From Paenibacillus_E violae (GTDB lineage Bacteria; Bacillota; Bacilli; Paenibacillales; NBRC-103111), in contig NZ_JAWCUD010000011.1 of assembly GCF_032461945.1 (NCBI RefSeq), positions 248,001 to 312,000 of the forward strand: a stretch of DNA of 64,000 nucleotides, read 5' to 3'. The translations under genes and the position numbers were made by a program. The notes under the pieces were generated by a model, which saw only the letters and a program-made list of their open reading frames with translations, was not told where the DNA came from and did no database searches. This document shows positions 34,373 to 42,894 of this stretch, in pieces. The stretch's first letter is position 1; the number at the start of each line of letters is the position of its first letter.

Positions 34373-35346
34373 TCTTCGTCGTATAAATGGCAAGCAACTT
34401 GATGACTAGCCCCGCCTACCTCTTGAAGTTCAGGGCGAACTGTCCGGCAGCGATCCATAACGTGAGGACATCGTGTCGAAAAAGCACAGCCAGATGGCGG
34501 ATTTAGAGGCGAAGGCACTTCCCCTTGCAGTATAATCCGTTCTTTAACTTCACGAGGACTTCCTTTCGGAATAGCTGAAAGCAGCGTTTGCGTATAAGGG
34601 TGGAGCGGCGTCTCATAAAGGGACTCAACAGGTGCAATCTCCGCCATCCGACCTAAATACATTACACCCACTCGTGTACACAAATGTCTTACAACCGCTA
34701 GGTCATGGGATATAAACAAATAGGTCAACCCTAGTTCTCGCTGCAAATCCTGCATAAGATTAAGGATTTGAGATTGAATGGAAACGTCTAAAGCAGAGAC
34801 AGGCTCGTCGGCAACAATCAGTTTAGGCCTCAAAATTAACGCCCTTGCAATACAGATTCGCTGCCGCTGACCACCTGAAAATTCATGCGCATAACGATTG
34901 ATATAAGTGCTGCTAAGTCCACAAAGATCCATGACTTCGAGAATTTGGGACCTACGTTCTTCATGGCTGCCTATGCCATGTGCTTGAAGGGGCTCTGCTA
35001 GGATACGCTCCACCGTTAATCTCGGGTTTAGAGATGAATACGGATCTTGGAACACCATCTGCATGTTCTGCCGTTTCTTCCTTAATTCGTGAGACTTCAA
35101 TCCAATAAGTGATTTCCCTTCAAAATGTACAAGACCCGAAGTTGGAGGAATCAACTGAAGTACGGCTCTCCCCGTTGTTGATTTACCACAACCCGATTCA
35201 CCCACAATGCCAAGCGTTTCACGTTCATTCACATCAAAAGAAACATCATCTACGGCTTTTACAAATGTCTTTGCGCGCTGAAAAATACTCGATTTAACCG
35301 GAAAATGCACTTGCAAATTTCTAACTTCGAGCAATGGCTTATTCAT
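34369..35346 (-). CDS. Oligopeptide/dipeptide ABC ATPase, OppF/DppF-like
   Basis: A 325-residue ATPase: Walker A GESGCGKSTTG near residue 49, Q-loop QMVFQDPYSSLNPR, signature FSGGQRQRICIARAL near residue 155, Walker B LIVADEPVSALDVS near residue 176, and a C-terminal Cys-containing peptide-transporter extension (NPPSGCAFSTRCPHVMDRCR). It starts within the 3' end of oppD (8-base overlap) and is coupled to asparaginase by ATGA. Confidence 0.92.
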   Translation of the reverse strand: MNKPLLEVRNLQVHFPVKSSIFQRAKTFVKAVDDVSFDVNERETLGIVGESGCGKSTTGRAVLQLIPPTSGLVHFEGKSLIGLKSHELRKKRQNMQMVFQDPYSSLNPRLTVERILAEPLQAHGIGSHEERRSQILEVMDLCGLSSTYINRYAHEFSGGQRQRICIARALILRPKLIVADEPVSALDVSIQSQILNLMQDLQRELGLTYLFISHDLAVVRHLCTRVGVMYLGRMAEIAPVESLYETPLHPYTQTLLSAIPKGSPREVKERIILQGEVPSPLNPPSGCAFSTRCPHVMDRCRTVRPELQEVGGASHQVACHLYDEE

Positions 35347-36331
35347 AAACGATGGCCTCCTTGCCGTGATGAAGTAAGCAACGGCTCCGATGCTTCACGC
35401 CTACTGAAACGAGCTCAGGACTCGTCGTGCGGCATACATCCAGCACTTCAGAACAACGTCCAGCAAATTTACAACCTGAAGTAATAGTTCCCGCTGGCGG
35501 CACTTGCCCAGGAATGGAATACAACCGATCACGTTTATCACCCAGCTTGGGGATGGAGGCAAGCAAACCTTTCGTATACGGATGCTGCGGATCATGAAAT
35601 AGCGTATCGACATTCGCTTCCTCAACAATTTCACCAGCATACATAACGACGACATAGTCACACATTTCAGCTACAACCCCAAGATCATGCGTTATTAATA
35701 AAATGGATGTATTCGTTTTCTGCTTAAGCTGACGCATCAAATCTAGAATTTGGGCTTGAATGGTCACATCGAGAGCTGTCGTCGGCTCGTCGGCAATTAA
35801 CAGCTTGGGCTCACATGCAAGCCCCATCGCGATCATGACACGCTGGCGCATGCCGCCAGAGAGCTGAAACGGATAGCTCGCATAAACCTGCTCGGCTTGT
35901 GCAATACCAACCGTGCGCAGCATCTCAATTGAGCGCTCCTTGGCCGCTTTCTTGGATACCGCATTATGAAGCAAAATGACCTCATCCAGCTGCTTACCTA
36001 CGCGGATAACAGGATTCAGCGAGGTCATGGGCTCTTGAAAAATCATCGAAATGTCATTACCGCGAATTTGCTGCATCTGACTTTCTTTGAGCTGGAGCAA
36101 ATCCTGTCCGTTATACAGGATCCGACCATCGGCTATGCGCCCTGGAGGACTTGGAATAAGCCCCATAATCGAGAGTGAAGTAATACTTTTCCCGCAACCG
36201 GATTCACCAACGACGCCTACCGTTTCACCCGCATCAATGCCAAAGGATATGCCATTCACCACCGAAACTTCCTTGCCTTCGACTTTAAAATTAACCCGTA
36301 AATTCTCTACTTCAAGTAGTTTTTTGTCCAT
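35339..36331 (-). CDS. Oligopeptide/dipeptide ABC ATPase, OppD/DppD-like
   Basis: A 330-residue ATPase: Walker A GESGCGKSITS near residue 38, QEPMTSLNPVIRVG, signature QLSGGMRQRVMIAMGLA near residue 152, Walker B LLIADEPTTALDVT, and the C-terminal GCKFAGRCSEVLDVCR oligopeptide-transporter extension. It lies 12 bases after the OppC-like gene. With OppF it forms the heterodimeric motor. Confidence 0.92.
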   Translation of the reverse strand: MDKKLLEVENLRVNFKVEGKEVSVVNGISFGIDAGETVGVVGESGCGKSITSLSIMGLIPSPPGRIADGRILYNGQDLLQLKESQMQQIRGNDISMIFQEPMTSLNPVIRVGKQLDEVILLHNAVSKKAAKERSIEMLRTVGIAQAEQVYASYPFQLSGGMRQRVMIAMGLACEPKLLIADEPTTALDVTIQAQILDLMRQLKQKTNTSILLITHDLGVVAEMCDYVVVMYAGEIVEEANVDTLFHDPQHPYTKGLLASIPKLGDKRDRLYSIPGQVPPAGTITSGCKFAGRCSEVLDVCRTTSPELVSVGVKHRSRCLLHHGKEAIVYE

Positions 36332-36343
36332 GGTGTGAGTCCT

Positions 36344-37888
36344 CTATTCCTTGAGTTTCGGATCTAATGCATCCCTTAGTCCGTCCCCGAGTAGATTAAA
36401 GCAGAGTACCGTAATCACGATTGCTATACCGGGAAAGAACAATGGAAAAAACTGTTGCATAGAGTTGTTTTTCGCAGCATTCAGCATCGATCCCCATTCT
36501 GGCGCGGTGACGTCGCCTCCAAGTCCAAGATAGCTTAGTCCAGCTCCAATGAGAATCGCGCTTCCGATGCGCATCGTTAGATAAATCATGACGACAGATA
36601 GCGTACCTGGGAATATGTGTCGGAAAATAATGACTGAATCCTTGACACCAATGGAGCGAGCGGCTTCCACATACGTCATTTCTTTTAGGGAAAGTACACT
36701 TCCGCGAACGATTCGAATAAAAATAGGCACCGTGAACACAGCGACTGCCATAATAATATTAACCATTCCTGGTCCAATAACGGCCACCACGAAGATGGCG
36801 AGTAAAATACCTGGGAAAGAAAGTAAAATATCAGAACCGCGCGAGATGAGCCTATCGGTCCAACGACCGTAGTAACCAGCCAACAAACCAAACACGATAC
36901 CAAGAACGGCACCAATACATACAGAAACAAATCCAATAATTAAGGTTTGACGCGTTCCAACGAGTACACGACTGAAAATATCTCGGTTGACATGATCGGT
37001 CCCAAACCAATGACGAGTGGAAGGCTCTTGATGCTTGAAAATCCCTTCTAACGCGATCTGACTCTGGGATAGCTTTAGCTGCGTCAATCCAATATACGTA
37101 TTTCCTGCACCAACAACGAAGGGAACCAAGGAAGAAACAGAGCCATAAGAAATTTTGATAAGTCCCGCTCCTTCTCTAACAGCCCGAACCTTGCCCTCCT
37201 TGTCAACGGATACGATCTGCGGAGTTATGGACTCAAATTGCAACCCTGATTCCACTTTCTTAGCGCTGCCTGTCACGAAGCCATTATCTTCCGTCTGAGT
37301 CTTCTGCCCATGTGACTTTGCGTAGTCAGCTATAGCCGCAATCCCCTGCAGCTTCATACCATCCGTAAGAACAATCTCTGGCTGAAGTTGAAAGGAATCC
37401 CCCACGGCTTGTTCCTTCGCTGGGGTCGACGCGGTAACGTTTGCAGGAATAGGTTGACCACTTTGATCCGATACACCTACTTGTATGGCCGAACATGCCC
37501 CCTCCGAGCAAAATAGAATCGCCGCAGTTCCACTTGAAACCGCCATCACTTTCGCACCCTGATCATTGAGGGATGCCTTTGCGACCTCGGAGTGGTCACT
37601 GCTAGAAGTCAGCTTCACCAAATCTTTCGCTCCGATTTCGGTTCCTTTGCCTGTAATTCCCCTTATTTGCACATCACGGCTGGTTAGATCCTCCACAGAA
37701 ATACCCTTTGCCGCATACTGCTCAGTGACTGGAACACCAGCATCATATGGCGCAATCCATGGACCGAACAGTCCAATGAAAATAATAAGAATAATCATAC
37801 ATCCAGCGATAACAGCTAGACGCTGCTTCAAAAATTTATTGAGAAAGAAACGAAAAGGAGAGTAAGGCTTCGTCTCGTTTGCGTGCAT
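36344..37888 (-). CDS. OppC-like permease with large external insertion
   Basis: A 514-residue permease; usual OppC/DppC proteins have about 300. The first transmembrane helix (residues about 24-48) and the C-terminal transporter part (from about residue 290: HWFGTDHVNRDIFSRVLVGT, with EAA loop YVEAARSIGVKDSVIIFRHI) are normal. Between them lies an insertion of about 220 residues in the loop expected outside the membrane. It ends in a segment like a bacterial Ig-like group 2 domain (QIVSVDKEGKVRAVREGAGL). The insertion keeps the frame and contains no stop. It may bind ligand or contact the cell wall. Confidence 0.88.
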   Translation of the reverse strand: MHANETKPYSPFRFFLNKFLKQRLAVIAGCMIILIIFIGLFGPWIAPYDAGVPVTEQYAAKGISVEDLTSRDVQIRGITGKGTEIGAKDLVKLTSSSDHSEVAKASLNDQGAKVMAVSSGTAAILFCSEGACSAIQVGVSDQSGQPIPANVTASTPAKEQAVGDSFQLQPEIVLTDGMKLQGIAAIADYAKSHGQKTQTEDNGFVTGSAKKVESGLQFESITPQIVSVDKEGKVRAVREGAGLIKISYGSVSSLVPFVVGAGNTYIGLTQLKLSQSQIALEGIFKHQEPSTRHWFGTDHVNRDIFSRVLVGTRQTLIIGFVSVCIGAVLGIVFGLLAGYYGRWTDRLISRGSDILLSFPGILLAIFVVAVIGPGMVNIIMAVAVFTVPIFIRIVRGSVLSLKEMTYVEAARSIGVKDSVIIFRHIFPGTLSVVMIYLTMRIGSAILIGAGLSYLGLGGDVTAPEWGSMLNAAKNNSMQQFFPLFFPGIAIVITVLCFNLLGDGLRDALDPKLKE

Positions 37889-37899
37889 GTGAATCTCCT

Positions 37900-38724
37900 T
37901 TACTGATAACGAATTTGCGGATTCAAAAAGCTATAACCTATATCTACGAGCAAATTAATGACGAGAAATTGGAACGAAAACAACATAATTAATGCCTGAA
38001 CAACGGGATAATCCCTGGTTACGATGGCATCTACCATAAATAATCCTAATCCCGGATAAACAAAAACCGTTTCAACGACGGAGGCGCCGCCAGTACGTAT
38101 ATAATCCTCACGAAGCACTTCTAATACACTAGAACGAGTAAATCTGGCAATAACCGCAGCAACTCCTAGTCCAAGCGTTAGAGAAGGCAATATTAAATGC
38201 GAGATTCCCCCTGCACCACCAGAAGGCAACCAGCCCAGTTTGACAGAAAAGACTTCGACTAGTATAAGGCCAAACCAAAATTCAGGTACACTCAGGGCTG
38301 TAATGGATGCAATCATACCCATCCTATCCCACACTGAATTTCGTTTTACAGCCGATATCATACCGATAACTAGACCCAAGATAACAGCCCAAATCATGGC
38401 CATAAGTGTCAAAATTGTCGTCGCTTTAAGACGTTCCATAATTTCTTTAGACACATTGCTCTTCGAATTATAAGACTTCCCGAAATCGCCTTTCACCAGC
38501 ACCTGATACATATACCGCCCGTATTGGACATATAGCGGATCATCGAAGCCCTCGAGCTTTTTATACTTCTCATAGGTCGCTTTATCCAAATCGTTTCCAT
38601 ATAGAATCCGAATGGGATCGGATGGGGTCAAATGGATGAGCAGAAACGAAATGATCGATACGATGAGTAAAATAGGAATCATGCCTAATGTGCGTTTAAT
38701 CATATATAAGTACAAGCTACTCAC
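37900..38724 (-). CDS. OppB-like permease lacking the EAA coupling loop
   Basis: A 274-residue permease; the family has about 305-320. The N-terminal helix, PSDPIRILYGNDLDKATYEK loop and core helices are normal up to REDYIRT near residue 208. It then jumps to GGASVVETVFVYPGLG. The 35-40 residues that normally lie between (ARAKGL-type EAA motif, cytoplasmic coupling helix and the following helix) are missing, with the frame preserved. Without the loop that contacts the ATPase the importer should be impaired. An assembly artefact is possible. Confidence 0.85.
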   Translation of the reverse strand: MSSLYLYMIKRTLGMIPILLIVSIISFLLIHLTPSDPIRILYGNDLDKATYEKYKKLEGFDDPLYVQYGRYMYQVLVKGDFGKSYNSKSNVSKEIMERLKATTILTLMAMIWAVILGLVIGMISAVKRNSVWDRMGMIASITALSVPEFWFGLILVEVFSVKLGWLPSGGAGGISHLILPSLTLGLGVAAVIARFTRSSVLEVLREDYIRTGGASVVETVFVYPGLGLFMVDAIVTRDYPVVQALIMLFSFQFLVINLLVDIGYSFLNPQIRYQ

Positions 38725-38793
38725 TACTTTCCTCGTGGAAATGGTTGAGAAAAAGAAACCAAATCCCTAGCTCTCGCCAAGGATCTGTTACAC

Positions 38794-40404
38794 CTATTTT
38801 TTTACAGCATTGTTCACATCAACATAGCCTGTTGGAAGAAGTACAACATTGCTGACATCTTTGCGTTTACCAATAATGGATTCTGGAGAAAGCAGATATA
38901 ACCACGCGGCATCTTCATACACGATTTTTTGAATCTTGTCATAGTTTTCTTGCGTTTTCTTAGCATCGGATGAACTTAGTGCACCGTCAAGCAAATCATC
39001 GACTTCCTTGTTGATATAGAAAGTATCGTTATTATAGCTTGGCGGGATGCGTGTAGAATGGAAGTTTGGACGAAGTCCCCAATCCGCTTCACCCGTTCCA
39101 GGTGACCAACGACCGATATACATGTCGATGTCTTTTCCAGAATCTAGCTTATCAAATAGCGTCCCTGACTCCATGGGTACGACTTTCGCATTAATGCCGA
39201 TTTTACCTAATTGGATGGAAACATTCTCAGCGATGGCAACAAATTCGGTATCATTACGCGTCCAAAGTGTTGCTTCAAAGCCTTTCTCGAAACCACCTTT
39301 CTTCATAAGTTCTTTTGCTTTTTCTACATTAAACTCATATGGCTTTTGAGCAGCGTATCCAATAACGTTTGGAGCAATCGCAGAGTCAGCAACTCGTCCA
39401 TAGCCATTTTCTACTTGCGCAATCATTTGTTCTTTATTTACTGCATAGTTCATCGCTTGACGAACCTCTTTATTGTATTGTGGCAGTTTGTTGTTAGCAC
39501 CAACGTAGAAAACGTCCATACTTGGGTTTTTGCTAATATCGATTGTTGTATCTGCACTTAGTTCTTTCGCGCTTTGAGAAGGCACATTTTTCACAACATC
39601 GAGCTCGCCTGTTTTCAACATATTGACACGTGTGCTGGCTTCTTTAACTGGTTTGTATGTAACGCTCTCCAGCTTGGCTTTGTGCTCCGCATCCCAATAC
39701 CCGTCATAAGGAACCACTTTCACATATTGCCCATCTTTCCATTCTGCAAATTTAAACGGACCTGTGCCAACTGGATTACGATCCATATTGTAGTTTGGAT
39801 CATCCTTCTTCTTCTTCAGCTCGGCTGGGGAAAGAATGGATGCTGCAGAATGCGCCATGTATGCAGCCATTGCTGAATTTGGAGATTTGGAGGTAATCGT
39901 TACGTGCGTATCATCAACAACCGTTATGGAATCTACGAACTCAAAAAAACTGGCACGCGCTTGTTTATTGGCTTTATTACGCACGAAATCCAAGCTATCT
40001 TTAACGCCTTGTGCGGTAAGTTTGCTGCCATCATGGAAGGTTACATTGGGGCGAAGGGTAAATGTAATGGATTTGGCATCTGCACTTAACTTATAATCCG
40101 TTGCTAACTGCGGAACCACTTTCATGTCTGCACTCAATTTCAATAAGCCCTCAAACATACTGCCCTGTACTCCAGAAGAGTTACCATCTGTTGCATTATA
40201 AGGACTCAGAGATTTAGGCTCGGCTTCAATACCAACAACAAGAGGTTTAGCAACAGCTTTCGGCGCTTCCGTTGCTTTAGCAGTTGTAGTCGCTACGGGC
40301 GTCGTGCTAGTTGCTGGTTTGTCTGTTGTGCTGCATGCGCTTAATCCGATCAACAAAAGCATACTTGCAAGTGCAGTGTTCATGACTTTCATCTGTTTTT
40401 TCAA
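38794..40404 (-). CDS. Oligopeptide/dipeptide-binding lipoprotein, OppA/DppA-like
   Basis: A 536-residue SBP family 5 receptor. The signal peptide ends in lipobox LSAC (residues 21-24), followed by a Thr/Ala/Pro-rich linker. The body has LVVGIEAEPKSLSPYNATDG, TFTLRPNVTFHDGSKLTAQG and RNPVGTGPFKFAEWKDGQY as in peptide and nickel receptors. It heads the minus-strand operon OppA-OppB-OppC-OppD-OppF-asparaginase. A perfect -24/-12 element lies about 90 bases upstream. The ligand is probably a peptide or amino-acid conjugate. Confidence 0.92.
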   Translation of the reverse strand: MKKQMKVMNTALASMLLLIGLSACSTTDKPATSTTPVATTTAKATEAPKAVAKPLVVGIEAEPKSLSPYNATDGNSSGVQGSMFEGLLKLSADMKVVPQLATDYKLSADAKSITFTLRPNVTFHDGSKLTAQGVKDSLDFVRNKANKQARASFFEFVDSITVVDDTHVTITSKSPNSAMAAYMAHSAASILSPAELKKKKDDPNYNMDRNPVGTGPFKFAEWKDGQYVKVVPYDGYWDAEHKAKLESVTYKPVKEASTRVNMLKTGELDVVKNVPSQSAKELSADTTIDISKNPSMDVFYVGANNKLPQYNKEVRQAMNYAVNKEQMIAQVENGYGRVADSAIAPNVIGYAAQKPYEFNVEKAKELMKKGGFEKGFEATLWTRNDTEFVAIAENVSIQLGKIGINAKVVPMESGTLFDKLDSGKDIDMYIGRWSPGTGEADWGLRPNFHSTRIPPSYNNDTFYINKEVDDLLDGALSSSDAKKTQENYDKIQKIVYEDAAWLYLLSPESIIGKRKDVSNVVLLPTGYVDVNNAVKK

Positions 40405-40493
40405 AGTAATCTCCCCTTATCCGTATTTTAATGATAGAATACCTTCCATAATCATGTCAGTCTGCAGGAATCATTCCTCACACTTTTAATTTA

Positions 40494-40509
40494 AGCAAAA
40501 ACCATGCCA
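40494..40509 (-). promoter_or_regulatory. Sigma-54 promoter of the Opp-like operon
   Basis: On the minus strand TGGCAT-GGTTT-TTGCT, a perfect -24/-12 element between the divergent receptor and activator genes. Confidence 0.88.
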
Positions 40510-40640
40510 ACTCAGCGACAACAATAAAATTCACAAACATTTTATAAACTCCAATCAAAAAGCACCAAATAACCACCATGATGAATATCAATTTAACCAT
40601 CATCTACTCAAGAGAGCCAATCCCTATTATAATGGGTTTG

Positions 40641-40655
40641 TTAATGGTTTTTAAT
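40641..40655. promoter_or_regulatory. Candidate activator-binding site
   Basis: TTAATGGTTTTTAAT, the partner of the site at 29734. It lies 130 bases upstream of the Opp-like -24 box and within the activator gene's own upstream region, where it could also serve autoregulation. Confidence 0.45.
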
Positions 40656-40700
40656 GGGGAGTCCATTTAATTCAATTATAACATCACGAGGTGAAGGGGC

Positions 40701-42815
40701 ATGTCCAATCAAAAGAAAGAGCTCATTTTATTAGCTGGAACAAATGACACACGCAAGACCCTGTCTGCACAATTAGAAGAGGTCATTGGTGATTGGTTTG
40801 ACATTGAAAGCTATTCCTTAGAAGAGAACTTCCCTTCACCATTTAGAAATAAACTTATCATTCTCACTTCCTATTTATTAGAAGAAGATTTCAAAGATGC
40901 AATCGGCGAAGGCTGCCACGTGCTGGTTGCGAAGCGTGTCATCAACTACGAATATATCGATAAATTGCTCGCTATCCCCGAAGGAACACGCGCACTCTAT
41001 GTGAGTGATTATGCGCAGAATTGTTATGATTCCATCTCCATGCTTCAGCAATTAGGTATTGATCATATTGATTATATACCGCATTATCCAGGCTGTAAGC
41101 CCGCACCTGACATCACTTACGCGATTACACCAGGTGAATTAGGCTTAATCCCGCCATTTATTACAACCGTCATCGACATCGGCACCAGACTCATTGATAT
41201 TACAAGCATGATGGAAATCCTGTCACATATCGGTCTGCTTGCCGAAAAAGGTGAAAGTATTTCTTTTAAAAACATACGCAGTATTATCGATTTAAATAAA
41301 AAGCTCGCAAGATCAAACCGAGAATCTGAACATTTAAACAAGCACTTTAAGCGTGTACTTGATGGCGTTGATGACGGGATCCTCGCGATTGATGAGTTAG
41401 GCCGAATCACCGTGTTTAACGAGATCTTGGAAACCGTGTTTAAGGTATCTTCCAAACAAGCCATTGGGCGCCTTTTAAAAGAAGTCATTCCGAACCAGGA
41501 TTTGATCACTTACATCCTTGCAGATCATACGGAAGAAAGTCGTTGTTTTACATTCATGCAAAATGAGTTTATCGTACAGCGCTTCATGCTGCAAACAGAA
41601 AATTCTACCGTCGCTACCTTCAAAGACATGAACCAGACGATTAAAATGGAAAGAACATTGCGTCGGGAGCTGGTGAAAAAGGGCTTTGTCGCGAAATATA
41701 CGTTCCAAGATATCGTCGGGAGCTCCCCCGCCATACAGAATACCAAACTCATTGCAGGCAAGCTCGCTAAAACAGATTTAACCGTACTCATCGAGGGTGA
41801 AAGCGGCACAGGAAAGGAACTGTTTTCCAGCGCGATTCATAACGCTTCGTTCCGCAGCAACGCTACCTACCTCGCCCTTAACTGCAGCTCGTTGCCTGAG
41901 GATTTGATGGAGAGTGAGCTTTTCGGTTATGAAGAAGGCGCATTTACAGGCGCTAAAAAAGGCGGGAAAACCGGGGTTTTCGAGCAAGCGAATGGCGGCA
42001 CTATTTTCTTAGACGAAATTGGCGATATTAGCCTGAAGCTTCAAGCCAGGTTGCTGCGCGTCCTGCAAGAGAAAGAGATCATGCGAATTGGCGGAAGTAA
42101 AATCATTCCTATTGATGTACGGGTTATCGCTGCTACGAATAAGGATTTGCTCAAAATGATCGAGCTCGGTAAATTCCGTGAGGATTTGTACCACCGACTT
42201 AAAGTATTATACCTTCACTTGCCAGAGCTTCGTAAACGCAAAGAGGATTTTATGGAATTAATTCAACATATTATTCACCTGAGTGGACGTAATAACGTCA
42301 AAATTTTACCCGAAGTGATACATCGTCTCTCGCAATACGAATGGTATGGCAACGTCCGAGAATTGAAGAATACAATAGATTATATGTTGGCTGTTTGTGA
42401 CAACTATACGGTTACGTTAAACGATATCCCTGACACTCATTTCTTCCAGCGACCTTCATCATCTGGGGTAAAGGGGGATCTCATGTATCGGATTGAATCT
42501 GGTACCGCAGCAAGTGTAGAAATTCCCATAAAGAAGGCTGTTGGCGGCGTTGTCGATGATAAAGACTTGCTCATGATTCTGCAAACGATCTACACCTTCA
42601 ACCAATCTGGGGAATCCATCGGTCGAAAAAAAATTGCTGAACAGACACGCTGGTGGAATAAAGAACTTACCGAACAGCAAGTCCGCCACCGTATTGAGCT
42701 ACTAGAGCATCAAGGGTATATCTTAATTTACCGTGGAAGAAGCGGCATTAAAGTGACTCAGACCGGCTTGAACTGGATGAACTCTCTTACTTCCGAGGTA
42801 ACATCTGGCATGTAA
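40701..42815 (+). CDS. Sigma-54-dependent transcriptional activator
   Basis: A 704-residue bacterial enhancer-binding protein. The N-terminal 200 residues resemble a PrpR_N/response-type sensor region. A PAS domain follows (about 218-330, LDGVDDGILAIDELGRITVF). The AAA+ domain has Walker A GESGTGKE near residue 365, the sigma-54-contacting GAFTGA loop near residue 412, and Walker B GGTIFLDEIGD. The C-terminus is not the usual Fis-type helix but a winged-helix-like segment (KIAEQTRWWNKELTEQQVRH). It is divergent from the Opp-like operon and probably drives all four -24/-12 promoters. The inducer is unknown. Confidence 0.93.
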   Translation: MSNQKKELILLAGTNDTRKTLSAQLEEVIGDWFDIESYSLEENFPSPFRNKLIILTSYLLEEDFKDAIGEGCHVLVAKRVINYEYIDKLLAIPEGTRALYVSDYAQNCYDSISMLQQLGIDHIDYIPHYPGCKPAPDITYAITPGELGLIPPFITTVIDIGTRLIDITSMMEILSHIGLLAEKGESISFKNIRSIIDLNKKLARSNRESEHLNKHFKRVLDGVDDGILAIDELGRITVFNEILETVFKVSSKQAIGRLLKEVIPNQDLITYILADHTEESRCFTFMQNEFIVQRFMLQTENSTVATFKDMNQTIKMERTLRRELVKKGFVAKYTFQDIVGSSPAIQNTKLIAGKLAKTDLTVLIEGESGTGKELFSSAIHNASFRSNATYLALNCSSLPEDLMESELFGYEEGAFTGAKKGGKTGVFEQANGGTIFLDEIGDISLKLQARLLRVLQEKEIMRIGGSKIIPIDVRVIAATNKDLLKMIELGKFREDLYHRLKVLYLHLPELRKRKEDFMELIQHIIHLSGRNNVKILPEVIHRLSQYEWYGNVRELKNTIDYMLAVCDNYTVTLNDIPDTHFFQRPSSSGVKGDLMYRIESGTAASVEIPIKKAVGGVVDDKDLLMILQTIYTFNQSGESIGRKKIAEQTRWWNKELTEQQVRHRIELLEHQGYILIYRGRSGIKVTQTGLNWMNSLTSEVTSGM

Positions 42816-42821
42816 TTTGCT
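42806..42821 (+). promoter_or_regulatory. Sigma-54 promoter of the ornithine aminotransferase gene
   Basis: TGGCAT-GTAAT-TTGCT overlaps the last codons and stop codon of the activator gene, 73 bases before the next ATG. A perfect -24/-12 element. Confidence 0.88.
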
Positions 42822-42894
42822 TATGTACAATTGGGTACCGAAGCCGTGCAAGAAGGCAAACTTGACCAGGCTGTACGCCAAGGAGGACATACCA

